From Calliphora vicina (lineage: Eukaryota > Arthropoda > Insecta > Diptera > Calliphoridae): a stretch of DNA of 64,000 nucleotides. The DNA lies in contig NC_088781.1 of the NCBI RefSeq assembly GCF_958450345.1, forward strand, positions 70,319,240 through 70,383,239, written 5' to 3'. Positions 11,601-21,390 of this stretch are shown one piece after another (the first letter of the stretch is position 1; each line of letters begins with the position of its first letter). Both the position numbers and the translations under genes were made by a program. A model generated the notes under the pieces. The model did no database searches, had not been told where the DNA came from, and saw only the letters and a list, made by a program, of their open reading frames with translations.

Positions 11601-14600
11601 ACTTCTAAGCTCATTTTTTTGCAAAATTTTAATGTTTAAAATCCAATAAAAGTTTTGTTTATGAATCGTTTATATATGGGGCATTTCACGTCAAGTGAAC
11701 CAACCAAGATCGGTCAAGAACTCTCTGAGTTATAGGAGGTCAAAATTTGACATTTTGGCCAAACAGGTGTTTTTTTTTATCCATATAACTTATTACCTAT
11801 TGTTCTTAGCAAAATGTGTCCCAAATAGTTTAGATAGCTATTTATGCAATCTTTCGAAAAAAAAATTAAAAAAATTTAATAAAATATTTTTGATTTTTTT
11901 TTTAAATCAAAAATATTTTTGACTTTTTTATTCAAAATGGGCCCTTTTTATTTTTTTTAAGAAAGCTTAGGTCTTTTCCTAAGCGACCTATATGGTCGCT
12001 TAGTGGGATGCGAGTGGGATATCTATCAAAAAAAATATTTTGTAACTCAAGATTTAAAATTTTTGATTTTTTTTGCAAAATCAAAAACTTTGTTGACTTT
12101 TTTTAAAAAAATGGACCCATTTTTTTTTGCTCAGAAGAAAGCTTATGTGTTTTCCTTTAACACCCTTTTTGTCGCTTAGTGGGATGCGAGTGGGATATCT
12201 ATAAAAAAAATGTTTTGTAACTCAAGACATACAATTTTTTACTTTTTTTTGAAAAATCAAAAACCTTTTTGACTTTTTTTTCCAAAATGGACTCTTTTTT
12301 TATTAATTTTTTTTTCTCAAAAGAAAGCTTAGGTCTTTTCCTTTAAAACCTTTTTGGTCGCTTAGTGGGATATCTATCAAAATAAATGTTTTGTAACTCA
12401 AGACAAATGTTTTTAAATTTATTTTTTTCATATTTGTGTGTAAGTGTTTCTAAAACCTTAAAAATAGAAACCACAACAACTGACCGATAATAGCCACTGG
12501 AGGGGTGCAATATGAGGCCGACCGCTATTAATTTTCCACCCCCAAAATTTGTCTGAGTTTTGTATCTTGCGGCTTTTTTAGTCAATCCTAGAGGTAGTTT
12601 TCAGCGCACGTGATTTTCATTGTTAAAATATCAGGTGCCCCAGAAACAAATTTTTGGAATCAAGTGGAAATATTTTATGGCCCTTCTCCGAAGTACCAGT
12701 TTATTTATTATTTTATGACATTTGACTTTAAGAAGTGGGTGGAGAGGTAGAAGTTGACAGTTAGGTTATTTATATGGTGGTTTATTTTTATTATTATTTG
12801 TAACATTTGGTTAAACTAGGTACTTTAGTATGTAAGCCCTTCTTGACCCTAATAAAAGATTTTAGACTCATTCATTAAAACGTACTACCTATATGATCTT
12901 AAAAAACTATTTATTGTCATTCTGAAGACATACGGAAATCAGTTTTTTAGAAACAGCGTTAAAGTTAAGACGTGTGTTATTTACATAAATACTTACAAAA
13001 TTCAAAATGTCTACGACTTCTAAAAAGGCTAAGGTTGAAAATGAAATTTATTCGTCTTTTTGTTTTAATCTCTTTAACAAAATGAAGCACAGATCATCAG
13101 ATATGCGAAATATTTCCGACGGCTTATTAAAAAAATTCCCTACGCTGTCAAAACGATTTAAAATTTGTGGATCATGCAGGAAAGAGCTCGGAAAGTTGAA
13201 CGAATTACCGAATTTGAATAGTAATGAGCCTTGCGTTGAAGTTATTCCAGATGAAGACAAAAGTAATTCCGAGAATGAAGACAGAACTGTTGATGATGAT
13301 GGTTATTCTAACTTTTCAAATTCAACGAATGAGTGTCGAAACCAATACCATAAGGATGCAGTAGAAGTTCTTGAACAAATAAAGGAGAAATACACGAGAA
13401 ATACGATTTAAAACATGACACCGTTGCAGTTTATGAGTACCAGAAGATAATACTAAATTATCTAAAATCAAAGATTTATATATATATATATAAATTTTTC
13501 GAATCGGATCACAAACAAAAATTTGGCATCATTTTTAATTTTTGATATACCCGAGGTGACCCAATTTTGGGCATTGTGGCTCGGCCCCTCTTGTTGTTAT
13601 ACGCCCAAATTCAAAACTTTAACTTCTCCTCTATAGCCATGTGAAATTTATTTAAAATTTTTTTCAGATCCCCCACTGTGTGACGTCCGAAAAATTCATA
13701 AAATTATTTCACTTTACTAAACTAGTTCAAGTCATAAAGTTTTCAACAATACCAACTACTTATACAAAAAGCTTATATTTATTCACCAGAAGCTCCACAA
13801 ACCTTGCTCCCTTTTGAAAAATTTAAAATTTTTTTTTTACATTCCATGCAAAATGTGTTTTGGAAAAAACATAAAAAATACGGCCATTTTTTTCAAGTTC
13901 CAACTTTGGATGCGTGTAATTTTTTATAGGGATGAGATAACTGTTAACATATTATTTTTGTTGTATTCAAAATTTTATTGCAAATAAAGGTGATATTTTA
14001 AAAAAAAAATTTCGAACCTTCGTAGGCCCGCCATATCTAAAAACCCAAAAAGAGATCGAGCAGAATTAAAAAAAAAATAAATAAACCTAAATATAAGAGA
14101 TAACTTACATATGTATGCATTTTTAAATATAAGAGATAACTTACATATGTATGCATTTTTGGAAATATTTTTAAAAAATGTGAGACCCTTATGGCGTGAA
14201 ATTTTACTAATTAAGTGTAAAGGGCTTTATTTACAACTTTTGTATCTTTGGTGACCCCATTGAAATTTTACGGCAAAAAATTTCGAAGAATATTTTAATC
14301 CTTAAATGTCCTTTTTGAAAGGACTTTTTTGATTTTCTCAAAAAACTGGCCAAATTGACCCCTAAAGAGAGGAGATAGAGGGTTAAGATCTTCCATAAAA
14401 ATGATCCCCATAAAATTCCACGATATAACTCTGACAATAAGAATTCTCTCAGACATTAACTTAGTCTGCTTTACACACAGCAAGTTTACTTGAAGCAAGT
14501 CTCTTCGATTCCCTTTTAAACTTGCTCGACTGTTTACACACAGCAAGTCTGTGTTCAATTTTGTATGTCAAAACCTAATAGACGCCATAGTGAAAATGAG

Positions 14601-15984
14601 AAAACAAAAGAGAATTGAAGAGACTTGCCAGTACCAAAGTAAATTAATAAAGTAGACCAGACATCGGCAGAGCGTAAAATTGCATTTGCACACTAACACC
14701 ACTTTGCGTTTTTTGAGTAGCGCTCTCTAGACTTCAGTGCACTGATACAAAGGTTTGTAAGAATGATTTCGTTTAATTTTTTTTGCCAATTACGTACGTG
14801 TGAAAGAAAATAAAACCAGAGAGCTCTTAAGGTGGCTCTTTGCCGACGTCTGAAGTAGACTCAGTAGAACAGCTGACTATTTTTTTTACTTTGGTCTGAA
14901 CTGTCAATTCACTTGTGGTTGTTGTGGCGAAAAATACAACAAGCCCAAAAGCAAAAACAACAACAGGCAACTTTGACAGCTCAGACCTTAAACCAAAAAC
15001 AAAATTGCTTGTGGTTTTTGTAAATGTTGTATTTGTTGTAGTACTGTCGCTACTTTATTAATTTACTTTGGCCAGTACAAGCATGTGTGTACCCCTCTTC
15101 TTTCTTCTTGCCTCTCTCTCCTATAAACTCTAGACTTGCGCAAGAAAACTTGCCCTGTGTAAAAGCAGACTTACAACTTTTTTTTCAGTTAGTGTAATGC
15201 TACCTTCGATCAAAAAATTATAACTTTTACCCACTGTAAAAAAAAATTCAGACCAGCTGGACTATAAGTTTAAAATGATCTACTCAACATGCCCTTTCAG
15301 AATTATAGGGTCGCTAGTCTGTTCCAAAAATGCTGTTGGACAGTGTTATTAGCTACGACTATTTTGTAAAAATCATAAACACTTAAGGAATAATGAACAA
15401 TAAATTTCGGCTTCGTGGGTTTTAAATGAATAGTGTTTTTGCCCATATGTATTGTTTTGATTCTGTTAATGTATTTTTAGATTCTATTAACAATATCTGC
15501 CATTGGTACTGGTATTGGCCTATTGTGCCTGGCAACGTTCATGTATCTCAATACAATCGGATTCGATATGTCAACAGTTTCGTGGATACCAGTTGCTAGT
15601 TTTTCATTCACCATATTTATCGCTTGCTGGGGTGTTCTAACTCTACCATTTGTCGTCGTCTCTGAAGTTATGCCACCAAAAATAAGAAACGCTGGTTCCA
15701 TGATCTGCATGCTAACATTGTGGATATTTTCATTCTTTTTGCTAAAAGTACGTATAGATGATGTCATTTATAATTTATGAAAACTACCCTCGTATATATA
15801 ATATTTATTGTAATGTGTTTCTATTGTTTTATTGTAGTACATGACTGTTTTGTCGGAATTGTTTGGAATGTACGGTCTAATGTTCTTTTTTGCCAGCTGC
15901 TGTTTTGTTGGAGCCGTATTTATTATTCTATTTGTACCTGAAACTAAGGGAAAAAGTATTGAGAAAATATTAGCCAATTTGTAA
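5532..15984 (+). CDS. Tret1-like MFS sugar transporter, gene 1 (5' end outside window)
   Basis: Six exons: 5532-5662, 6103-6295, 6384-6537, 6597-6811, 15481-15747, 15838-15984. All junctions are GT-AG and in phase, giving 368 codons to a TAA. The product is a plasma-membrane sugar porter of the facilitated trehalose transporter type (trehalose/hexose between haemolymph and cells); the substrate is inferred. Visible family marks: RFLGGFAGGG in TM4, the loop PESPQYL, NQFCGC in TM7, ERAGRK between TM8 and TM9, and the C-terminal PETKGKS. Compared with gene 2, about 109 N-terminal residues (TM1-3) are missing; they should lie upstream on one or two exons behind an intron of at least 5.5 kb. Intron 4 (6812-15480) holds an 8.3-kb nest of transposons, yet all exons are open, so the gene looks functional. 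Poly(A) signal AATAAA at 16050. Confidence 0.88.
5853..5889. repeat. Short inverted repeat in intron
   Basis: Seventeen-base arms AATGTAATGTAGGCAAA and their reverse complement, with a three-base loop. It sits in the 440-bp intron between exons a and b. Confidence 0.85.
6103..6295 (+). CDS. Gene 1 exon b: TM5-TM6 of sugar transporter
   Basis: Completes the split Arg codon and reads VRGKLGTF...LPESPQYLINKNNIK. PESPQ corresponds to the PESPR motif of sugar porters. Flanked by CACAG and GTACAT. Gene 2 encodes the same part without an intron at its end. Confidence 0.87.
6384..6537 (+). CDS. Gene 1 exon c: central cytoplasmic loop
   Basis: Reads EAEKSLCYFRNCKYSG... to GLKDF, the large loop between TM6 and TM7, ending in phase 1 before GTAAGT. 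An 88-bp intron separates it from exon b; gene 2 has no intron there. Confidence 0.87.
6597..6811 (+). CDS. Gene 1 exon d: TM7-TM9
   Basis: Begins after TTTTTTCCAG and reads VEPKARKAF...NQFCGCFAML...VERAGRK, ending in phase 0 at GTGATT. The G-R-K motif of the TM8-TM9 loop is the last thing encoded before the 8.7-kb intron. Confidence 0.87.
6875..7003. repeat. Dispersed repeat copy (shared with 19664-19763)
   Basis: About 100 bp including GAGCTAACCTA, CTCAGCGTACT and CCCGCTTGACAGTTTT is found again at 19664-19763 with few changes. No ends or coding capacity recognised. Confidence 0.75.
7484..8124. mobile_element. Foldback element nested in the left arm of 7053-15345
   Basis: Starts CTAAGAAGGGCAACCC and ends with its reverse complement; arms of about 160 bp pair (7484-7640 with 7970-8124) and a second inner pair (AAGTTTATTCTTACTTAAAAT at about 7665 versus 7808) follows. 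The continuation of the outer left arm resumes after 8124. The interior block with GTGTACGTAATTGTCG and AACGTGTTTCAG-like text is shared with the giant hairpin at 34346-36501. Confidence 0.75.
8238..8838. mobile_element. Truncated Transib-like MITE (right end CACAGTC)
   Basis: A perfect 36-bp inverted pair (8238-8273 with 8719-8754) flanks a body with GGAAAGCGCTCGGC and CAATATCTC blocks found in the copies at 30294-32736 and 44735-46170. The right end reads, on the minus strand, CACAGTCGGGCAGAATT and then GGAAATAAATCTGGCATTTC, matching the terminal repeat of the copy at 30294. The left terminus is missing. Confidence 0.7.
9410..10943. mobile_element. Inner element with ACACTAAG ends and AATCTTAA-rich arms
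   Basis: Left end TTACACTAAG, right end CTTAGTGTA. Both arms are full of short inverted ATTCTTAA/TTAAGAAT words (9430-9720 and 10690-10940). The middle carries a decayed reading frame on the minus strand (10086-10316). Confidence 0.55.
10086..10316 (-). pseudogene. Relic of a transposon-encoded protein
   Basis: A 76-codon open stretch on the minus strand with DSADWEEVCHKWKLTYSVL and LLRRWP, reminiscent of a W..V..KWKLT...WP pattern I associate with uncharacterised insect transposon proteins. No start or full domain; the enclosing element has inverted ends, so it is most likely a remnant of its gene. Identity is uncertain. Confidence 0.3.
11677..13393 (+). mobile_element. Half copy of the 26517-29809 transposon, nested in a Transib-like MITE
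   Basis: Starts TGGGGCATTTCACGTC after TA and follows the right arm of the element at 26517-29809 (read on its minus strand) through the terminal sub-repeats, the spacer and the first ~130 codons of its gene. Similarity stops at about 13393, so the second half and the far inverted end are missing. Confidence 0.8.
13007..13411 (+). pseudogene. 5' fragment of the transposon gene also found at 27345-28379
   Basis: 134 codons from MSTTSKKAKVENE. The first ~129 codons match the copy starting at 28379 (minus) with about two amino-acid differences (Leu/Pro and Phe/Leu), then the text diverges at TACACGAG. This shows a truncated but young copy. Contains CGSCRKELGKLNELP, a short Cys pair region, and an acidic Ser/Glu/Asp-rich stretch. 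Probably the N-terminus of a transposase-like protein; function not assigned. Confidence 0.65.
14464..15170. mobile_element. Harbinger-like MITE (GTCTGCTTTTACACA ends, TTA duplication)
   Basis: Left GTCTGCTTTACACACAGCAAG, right (inverted) GTCTGCTTTTACACAGGGCAAG, with TTA on both sides (14461-14463, 15171-15173). It interrupts the right arm of the 7053-15345 element, and is itself interrupted at 14635-15070. Confidence 0.85.
14635..15070. mobile_element. hAT-like MITE with perfect 8-bp duplication GCCAGTAC
   Basis: Inverted ends CAAAGTAAATTAATAAAGTAG (14635) and its complement to 15070. GCCAGTAC occurs immediately before (14627-14634) and after (15071-15078). An 8-bp duplication points to hAT (or P). 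No gene inside. It sits within the MITE 14464-15170. Confidence 0.88.
15481..15747 (+). CDS. Gene 1 exon e: TM9-TM11
   Basis: Resumes the transporter frame in phase 0 after GTATTTTTAG, reading ILLTISAIGTGIG...WIPVASFSF...SEVMPPKIRNAGSM...FLLK. VMPPKIRN corresponds to the E..P..R motif after TM10. Gene 2 has an intron exactly before the equivalent of IRN; here there is none. Confidence 0.87.
15838..15984 (+). CDS. Gene 1 exon f: TM12 and C-terminus
   Basis: Reads YMTVLSELFGMYGLMFFF...VPETKGKSIEKILANL then TAA. PETKGKS is the C-terminal sugar-porter signature. Preceded by ATTGTAG. Confidence 0.88.
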   Translation, partial: YMTVLSELFGMYGLMFFFASCCFVGAVFIILFVPETKGKSIEKILANL

Positions 15985-16049
15985 TAACAATATATTCATT
16001 CAGTATACAATAATTCAAATCCATTATAAGTTCAAAATAATACCATCTT

Positions 16050-16055
16050 AATAAA
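16050..16055 (+). terminator. Poly(A) signal of gene 1
   Basis: AATAAA 66 bp after the stop codon of gene 1; a second AT-rich stretch follows. Confidence 0.5.
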
Positions 16056-16238
16056 ATGTTTTTATTTAGAAATTAAAAGTGTTAAAATTTCTGTTTTATA
16101 TACATACATATATAACAACAAAAAATCCAATCAATTATTTAGATGTACTAGGTCAAGTCCGCACACTAAGTTCATCGAAAACACAACAGAAGATAAGTAT
16201 GTAATTATTTTATAAATTATGTGAACTAGAAATGAATT

Positions 16239-17325
16239 AACAAGTAAGAATAATATATTCGGCCCTGCCGAATCTTAAATACCTTCCACCTGATGATGGT
16301 ATAACAACTGAAATAATATAACAATTGTTAGTTTACGCTGAAGATATTTTATTTCAAAAATTGTATCTAATTCAGCAATTTATACACAGAAAAAACTATT
16401 TCTTAAATCGTTTCAATTCAAATATTTGTCACATATTGAACTGGTTTCAATTATTTCATAATTAAATCAAGTATTCATTTGCTCAAAATCAAAATTTTTT
16501 GATATTTTCTATTGAATTTTGAGTTTTGAATTTGATTATTTTGACAATTGAATATACAATTTTCGTTATTGGTTCAATTTCAAATACAAAAATTATTGAA
16601 TAGATAATTTTCGTAATTGAAAACACATTTTTGTTATTTTTTGTTTTTTCAATTACGAAAATTGTATATTCAAATATCAAAATTGTCAAATTCAAAACTC
16701 AAAATTCAATAGAAAATATCAGAAAATTTTATTTTTAAGCACATGAATACTTGATTCAATTAAGAAATAATTGAAATAATTTTTTTCATTATTTGTAAAA
16801 AAAAATTTTCGATTGTTATTTTAAATTTTTTTATATTTAAAAAATTTGTTTGTTTTTGTTTTTTCAATTTTTTTTGTGAAAAAAAAAATTCGGTTTAAAA
16901 TTTTTTTTTCCGATTTTGACCCATTGTATTGTAACTTACTATGGTCTTATATACGTCGTTGCAAATGTCTTTGAAATGTCCATCATTAGATATCCACATT
17001 GTCTATATTAATGTCTTAGTAATCCAGATATAGGTCAAAAATCGAGGTTGTCCTGGTTTTTTCCTCATATCTCAGCCATTTGTGGACCGATTTTGCTGAT
17101 TTTAAATAGCATGTCCGACAGAATTATTGAAGATTTGGATCCCGAAGATATCTGGGGTCTTCAGAAAATTGATTTCAACAGACATACGGACGGACAGACA
17201 GACGGACATGGCTTAATCGACTCCGCTATCTATAAGGATCCAGAATATATACATATGTATACTTTATAGGGTCGGAAATGAAAAATGTAGAAATTACACA
17301 CAAAAATCACCCAGGTGAAGGGTAT
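16239..17325 (-). repeat. mini-me/DINE-like element (family 1), minus orientation
   Basis: On the minus strand it runs from the start-type text (GAAGGGTAT..., a ~20-bp GTCT/GTCC tract near 17183-17206, then TTGAAATCAATTTTCTG) to the 3' hairpin ATTCGGC...GCCGAATATA and TTCTTACTTGTT at 16239. The body is split by a foldback element (16385-16795). Confidence 0.8.
16385..16795. mobile_element. Foldback element (CACAGAAAAAA end, TA flank), copy 1
   Basis: Starts after TA with CACAGAAAAAACTATTTC and pairs with itself: the TTTTGAGTTTTGAATTTG block near 16516 returns inverted near 16690. The right terminus is decayed. A second copy, with both ends, is at 47617-48322; a half copy is at 32075-32230. 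Confidence 0.7.
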
Positions 17326-17389
17326 ACAAATATATTTAGACAAATTTAAAAATATTGGGTTGTAGGACTTATATGGTACATATTATTTT

Positions 17390-19263
17390 GGATATTTGTG
17401 CAGGTTAATGTATTTTCATGTTAATGCATGACCAATTATGGGCCTATCATCGTAACATTTGTTACATCGATTTTTGTATATATTCAACAATTTTTTTCGA
17501 ATTTCAACCTGATAACTATATTTGTAAGAAATTTATGAGGATTTTCGGGAGTGGACCTTATATGGAAGCTATGGTTAAATATGGACCGATATTCACAAAA
17601 TCCAGTATTATGAGGTAGATACCCGATCAATGATCATCATCTTGATAAAGTTGAGATATTCCTTTATCTTGGCGTATTACTTGATAATAAATTATGTTTT
17701 AATTCTCACATTTCACAAACTATTAACAAAGCCAAAGGGGTATTAGGTTTCATCAAACGCTGGGGAAATGAGTTTGATGATCCTTATGTCACAAAGCAAT
17801 TGTTTACGTCACTTGTGACACCAATTTTAGAATATGCTAGTGTTGTCTGGGATCCGCAATACGATACCTATATAAGGAAAATTGAATCCGTCCAAAAACA
17901 ATTTTTTTTTATTTTGCCTTTCGCAAACTCCCATGGAATTCAAACATTAATCTACCATCATATGAAAGTCGATTAGCACTCCTAAAACTCCCTACTCTAA
18001 AAAGTAGAAAAATATATGTATATGAATATCTCATTCATGATTAATTTACTAAATGGAACAACTAATTCGGAATTCCTACTTCGTAAAATCGAATTCATAG
18101 TTCCAAATCGACCAACAAGGAATTATATCCCACTTAAGATCCAATATTTCAGTTCAAATTATGCAAACTTTGATTCAATGCGTAGAGTTAGTGCTCAATT
18201 CAACAACTTCTATCATCCTATTGACTATTCGACTGATCCTAATGTCATCAAACGGAGTATTCATTTATTAAACTGATGATATTTAAACTTTGTATTTTTT
18301 AAATTATACTATAGTAAATATATTTTAATTAAGATTTAAGAATTATGCTAGCCTGTAAGAAATTGTAATTTCATTGGCGAATTAAATAAATAAATGATTG
18401 CTAGATACAAGTTACTGATCTGTGTGTAATTTCATTTTGATATCGATTTGTTTTAAATATTTATTAAGGTTAATATCTTTTTCGGAAATGAGCCTTATAG
18501 GAGAGCTATGACCAATTATCGGCCAATCTGCGTAAAATTTGGTTCAGTGATTTCTATGTATATGAGTATTATTTGTGTCGAATAATGATAAAGTTATTTA
18601 TAAGAGATTTATGAGTATTTAACTGATTTTCGGAAGTTGGGAGCTATGGTCAAATATGGACCGATATTCTCAAAATCCTGTAGTATGATTTCTAAATATA
18701 AATTACGGATCTGTGTAAAAATTTGTTTTGATATTGATATGTTTTAGATATTTATGTAGGTTAATGTGTTTTTCGGAAGTGGTCCTTATATAGAAGCTAT
18801 AACCAATTATGGACCGATCTTCATAGGATTAGGTACGTCGATTTTGGTAAATATGGGGACTATTTATGACGAATTTCAACGTAATAGCGATATTTATTAT
18901 ACATTTATGCTTATTTAAGTGATTTTCGGAAGTGAACTTTATATGGGGGCTATGGTCAAATATGGGCCGATCCACAAAAAATTTTGTTGTGATATTTTTA
19001 AGCACGAAACTTATTTTCCCTGAATTTTGTGGGGATACTGCAATTTTGTAGGCATTTACAGACCATAGAACCTTATTTCGGGAAGAAATTGAAATCATGG
19101 ACCGATTCTTATAATTTTTAACAGAGTTAGTCCTTTTAACAAAAAAAATAACATGTGTAAAATTGTATGGTATTATCTGCAATATATTTGCACAAATAAC
19201 AAAAACTATTTTAAAATTATTATAACTATTATTCACCACTTATGGTGGTGGAGGGTATAAAAA
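17390..19263 (-). repeat. mini-me-like element (family 3), minus orientation, split by a LINE
   Basis: On the minus strand it starts TTTATACCCTCCACCACC (19263 downward), as does the copy at 50778. The body has a quasi-repeated unit (AGGTTAATGTGTTTTTCGGAAGTGG-type text) at about 17405, 18475 and 18768. Interrupted by the LINE fragment at 17633-18395. Confidence 0.7.
17633..18395 (+). pseudogene. 5'-truncated Jockey-type LINE, C-terminal part of ORF2
   Basis: Translated in sections it reads YLGVLLDNKLCFNSHIS, then KAKGVLGFIKRW, ILEYASVVWDPQY and KIESVQKQF, typical of the region after the reverse transcriptase domain in Jockey-clade non-LTR elements. A frame change occurs after the run of T at 17904, and a stop follows at about 18276. 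It ends in an AAATAAATAAATG tail. TAGATAC flanks both sides (17617, 18400), a likely target duplication. Confidence 0.75.
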
Positions 19264-19663
19264 GAGAATAAAGAAGTAATGTGATATAAAGAAAAAATAA
19301 AGTGAAAAGCCAGTATAAAAGGACAGGAAATAAGTAGAGATAAATCCTAATAGATTTTCCTAGTTCATATCTTGTTATATCCCAGCCATTTTTGCCTGAG
19401 ACACTGTAATATAGGATAGTTACACAGAATATGTTCTACTGTTTCTAGTTCCGTTTTAAAAAACAAAAAATTCGAAATTTTCCTAAAAAATTATTAGTTT
19501 TTTGTTAAAAAACATGTATTTTTCTAATACGACTGCGCACATTACTTAAAGGAAATTTTATTGGAGAATTTAGGTTTTTTTAGTTTATTCAATAAGGTAA
19601 ACCGTTTTTGAGTTACGCTAATATATGTTGTGCAACCTTCTCCATTTTCGAAATAACGGTATA
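19264..19663. other. AT-rich intergenic DNA
   Basis: No gene or repeat ends recognised; contains runs of A/T only. Confidence 0.4.
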
Positions 19664-19763
19664 TCTCGAAAACAAGAGCTAACCTAAACTCAGCGTACTT
19701 GAATTAGTTTAATCCACTGGGTGCCCCGCTTGACAGTTTTCTCAACTAGCACAGTGTAATTGT
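19664..19763. repeat. Second copy of the repeat at 6875-7003
   Basis: Matches the copy in gene 1 intron 4 over GAGCTAACCTA ... CCCGCTTGACAGTTTT and CAACTAGCACAGTGTAATT. Leads directly into the dispersed repeat at 19764. Confidence 0.75.
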
Positions 19764-20740
19764 TCTTCTGAGAAAACGATGGATATTGTTACGTTTTAAC
19801 CTTTTCAAAACGTTTGGTTTATTTCCTTTAAATAAACCGGATACTTTTGATTGCAAATAAAAGCCGTTTAGTAGTTTAAAAATTGTAACAACTCTTTATT
19901 TATTTAAAATGTACAACAACAGAATTAAATAGTCACTCAATGTTTTTTTATACACATTTATAAATTCGCAGAAATGCAGACACAATTTATAATTTACACG
20001 AATTCATTTGAAAAATACAACACACTTTAAGGCACTCAGTTGATGTTTATTCGAAAAGCGTCTCTGATAAACTCACTCACGACTGCAACCTCTGCCACTA
20101 TTTATAACACTGCCATCTGCACTCCAGATTGTTCTTTAACTGTCAAAATTCGAATATTCTAGATCTTACTAATGCATACGCCATCTGTGGTGTACTTTCT
20201 ACAATGTTCTTTAACTGAATATTCGAATTCGAATACAGCGTTGCCAACTTACGATCAAATCAACTGAAAGCTTTTATTTAATAATGCCCACAGATATGTT
20301 ACAGTTTGCTATTACAGCACTGTTATTTGAAAGCATTATGCTGCTTTTAAATCGTTATATTTGAATTCAAGTACAATTTCGTAACAATATATTAATTCTT
20401 ATATATAGGGATTAATACTTGTTTAACGCCATAATCTTTGGAGCTTTCATCATGAGACTTGCTTTTTAAAATCATCAAAATGTTGATCGTGCTGTAAAGT
20501 AGCATCCAACCTTAATTTTCATATCGTAATAAATGACTGTTAAGGGCGGTAAATGCTTACGTGAAGTTACAAATTCTTTCGGTTACGAAATCTCATTCAA
20601 ATCGAAGTTAGAATGAAGAAAATATGAATATTTTTGATAAAATTAATTTTTGATTTTTGATTAAAAAATTGGGATATTATGCATATACATTTTTAAGTAA
20701 AATATAACAAAATAGGCAATCAATAAAATATGCAAAAATT
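19764..20740. repeat. Dispersed repeat (copy 1) carrying a solo LTR
   Basis: Text on both sides of the solo LTR matches 22125-22649 and 23311-23380 with about 70-80% similarity by eye: TTCTTCTGAGAAA.CGATGG, TTTTAAAATCATCAAAA, ATATAACAAAA. No gene. Confidence 0.7.
19797..20386 (-). mobile_element. Solo LTR (TGTTACG...CGTAACA) with ATAT duplication
   Basis: A 590-bp unit starting TG and ending CA with inverted tips TGTTACG/CGTAACA, flanked by ATAT (19793-19796, 20387-20390), as expected for Ty3/Gypsy integration. The paralogous repeat at 22158 lacks it and shows the unfilled site. TATAAATAG near 20099-20107 and AAATAAATAAAG near 19892 on the minus strand suggest minus orientation; this is an inference. 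Confidence 0.85.
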
Positions 20741-21390
20741 TGCCCTAGCAAATCGATGTCGATGTTTTTTCAACACTGCAGTGTAAAAAAAATCGAACAC
20801 AAATTTAAAGATTTAATTTGAGATCTAAGCAATTGTGAATGATTTATGGAAGATATCAACGACTTGTATGTGTTTGAATCCATTATTGTGTACTGGTTCA
20901 AACTTTTTAAGTAGTTAATTTTTGTCATAATATTCCTGCCAATTATTTTTTAAAATTACACAGAAAAAATTACGACCAAAATATTTTCAAATATATGTAT
21001 GCATGTTTGAAATCAAATTTGTATTTTATTATTTATTTTAATTGGTTTTAAATTTTATGGTTAACAATGCTAACACCTTTTTTCATAATCAAAAACGTCT
21101 ATTTATTTTGTAAATCTTTTAACATAATGTACTTAAAATCAAGTACGTTTTCATTTTGTGATTTTTGACATTTTTATAATATTAAAAATAATAGACAACA
21201 CTTGTATCTAACAAAATATTTTCTTTACAAAAATTTTGTTTGGTTTTAACAAAATTTTTTATTGAATCAAACATTTTTTTAAATGATTGAAAAAATGTTT
21301 GTTTACTTTGAAACAAAAACAAATTTATAGTGAATTTTGACAAACAGCTTTAAAATAAAAATAAATTATTCATATATATTGCAAAAAAAA
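20741..21390. other. AT-rich intergenic DNA
   Basis: No gene, element ends or tandem units seen before the exon at 21391. Confidence 0.4.

Larger units (their letters stand above)
11560..13680. mobile_element. Transib-like non-autonomous element, CACAGTG ends, TGACG duplication
   Basis: Left end CACAGTGGGGGAT (11560), right end its inverse ATCCCCCACTGTG (to 13680). A 5-bp TGACG lies directly outside both ends (11555-11559, 13681-13685). Five-base duplications with CACWRTG-type termini are diagnostic of the Transib superfamily, relatives of RAG1. A GGAAATAAATCTG block about 30 bp in is shared with 30294-32736. Most of the interior is a later insertion (11677-13393); no Transib transposase is present. 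Confidence 0.75.
7053..15345. mobile_element. Outer element of the nested stack in gene 1 intron 4 (Harbinger-like, TTA duplication)
   Basis: Ends CACTGTCCAACA (7053) and TGTTGGACAGTG (to 15345), each bordered by TTA, a 3-bp duplication as expected for PIF/Harbinger-type elements. Inverted similarity extends about 400 bp: text around 7230-7400 (GACAATAAGAATTCT and the CACCAAAGATACAAAAG block on the other strand) returns at 14180-14460, and 7060-7210 at 15190-15345. The arms are cut by later insertions: 7484-8124 in the left arm and 14464-15170 in the right arm. No transposase of its own is recognised. Confidence 0.75.
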
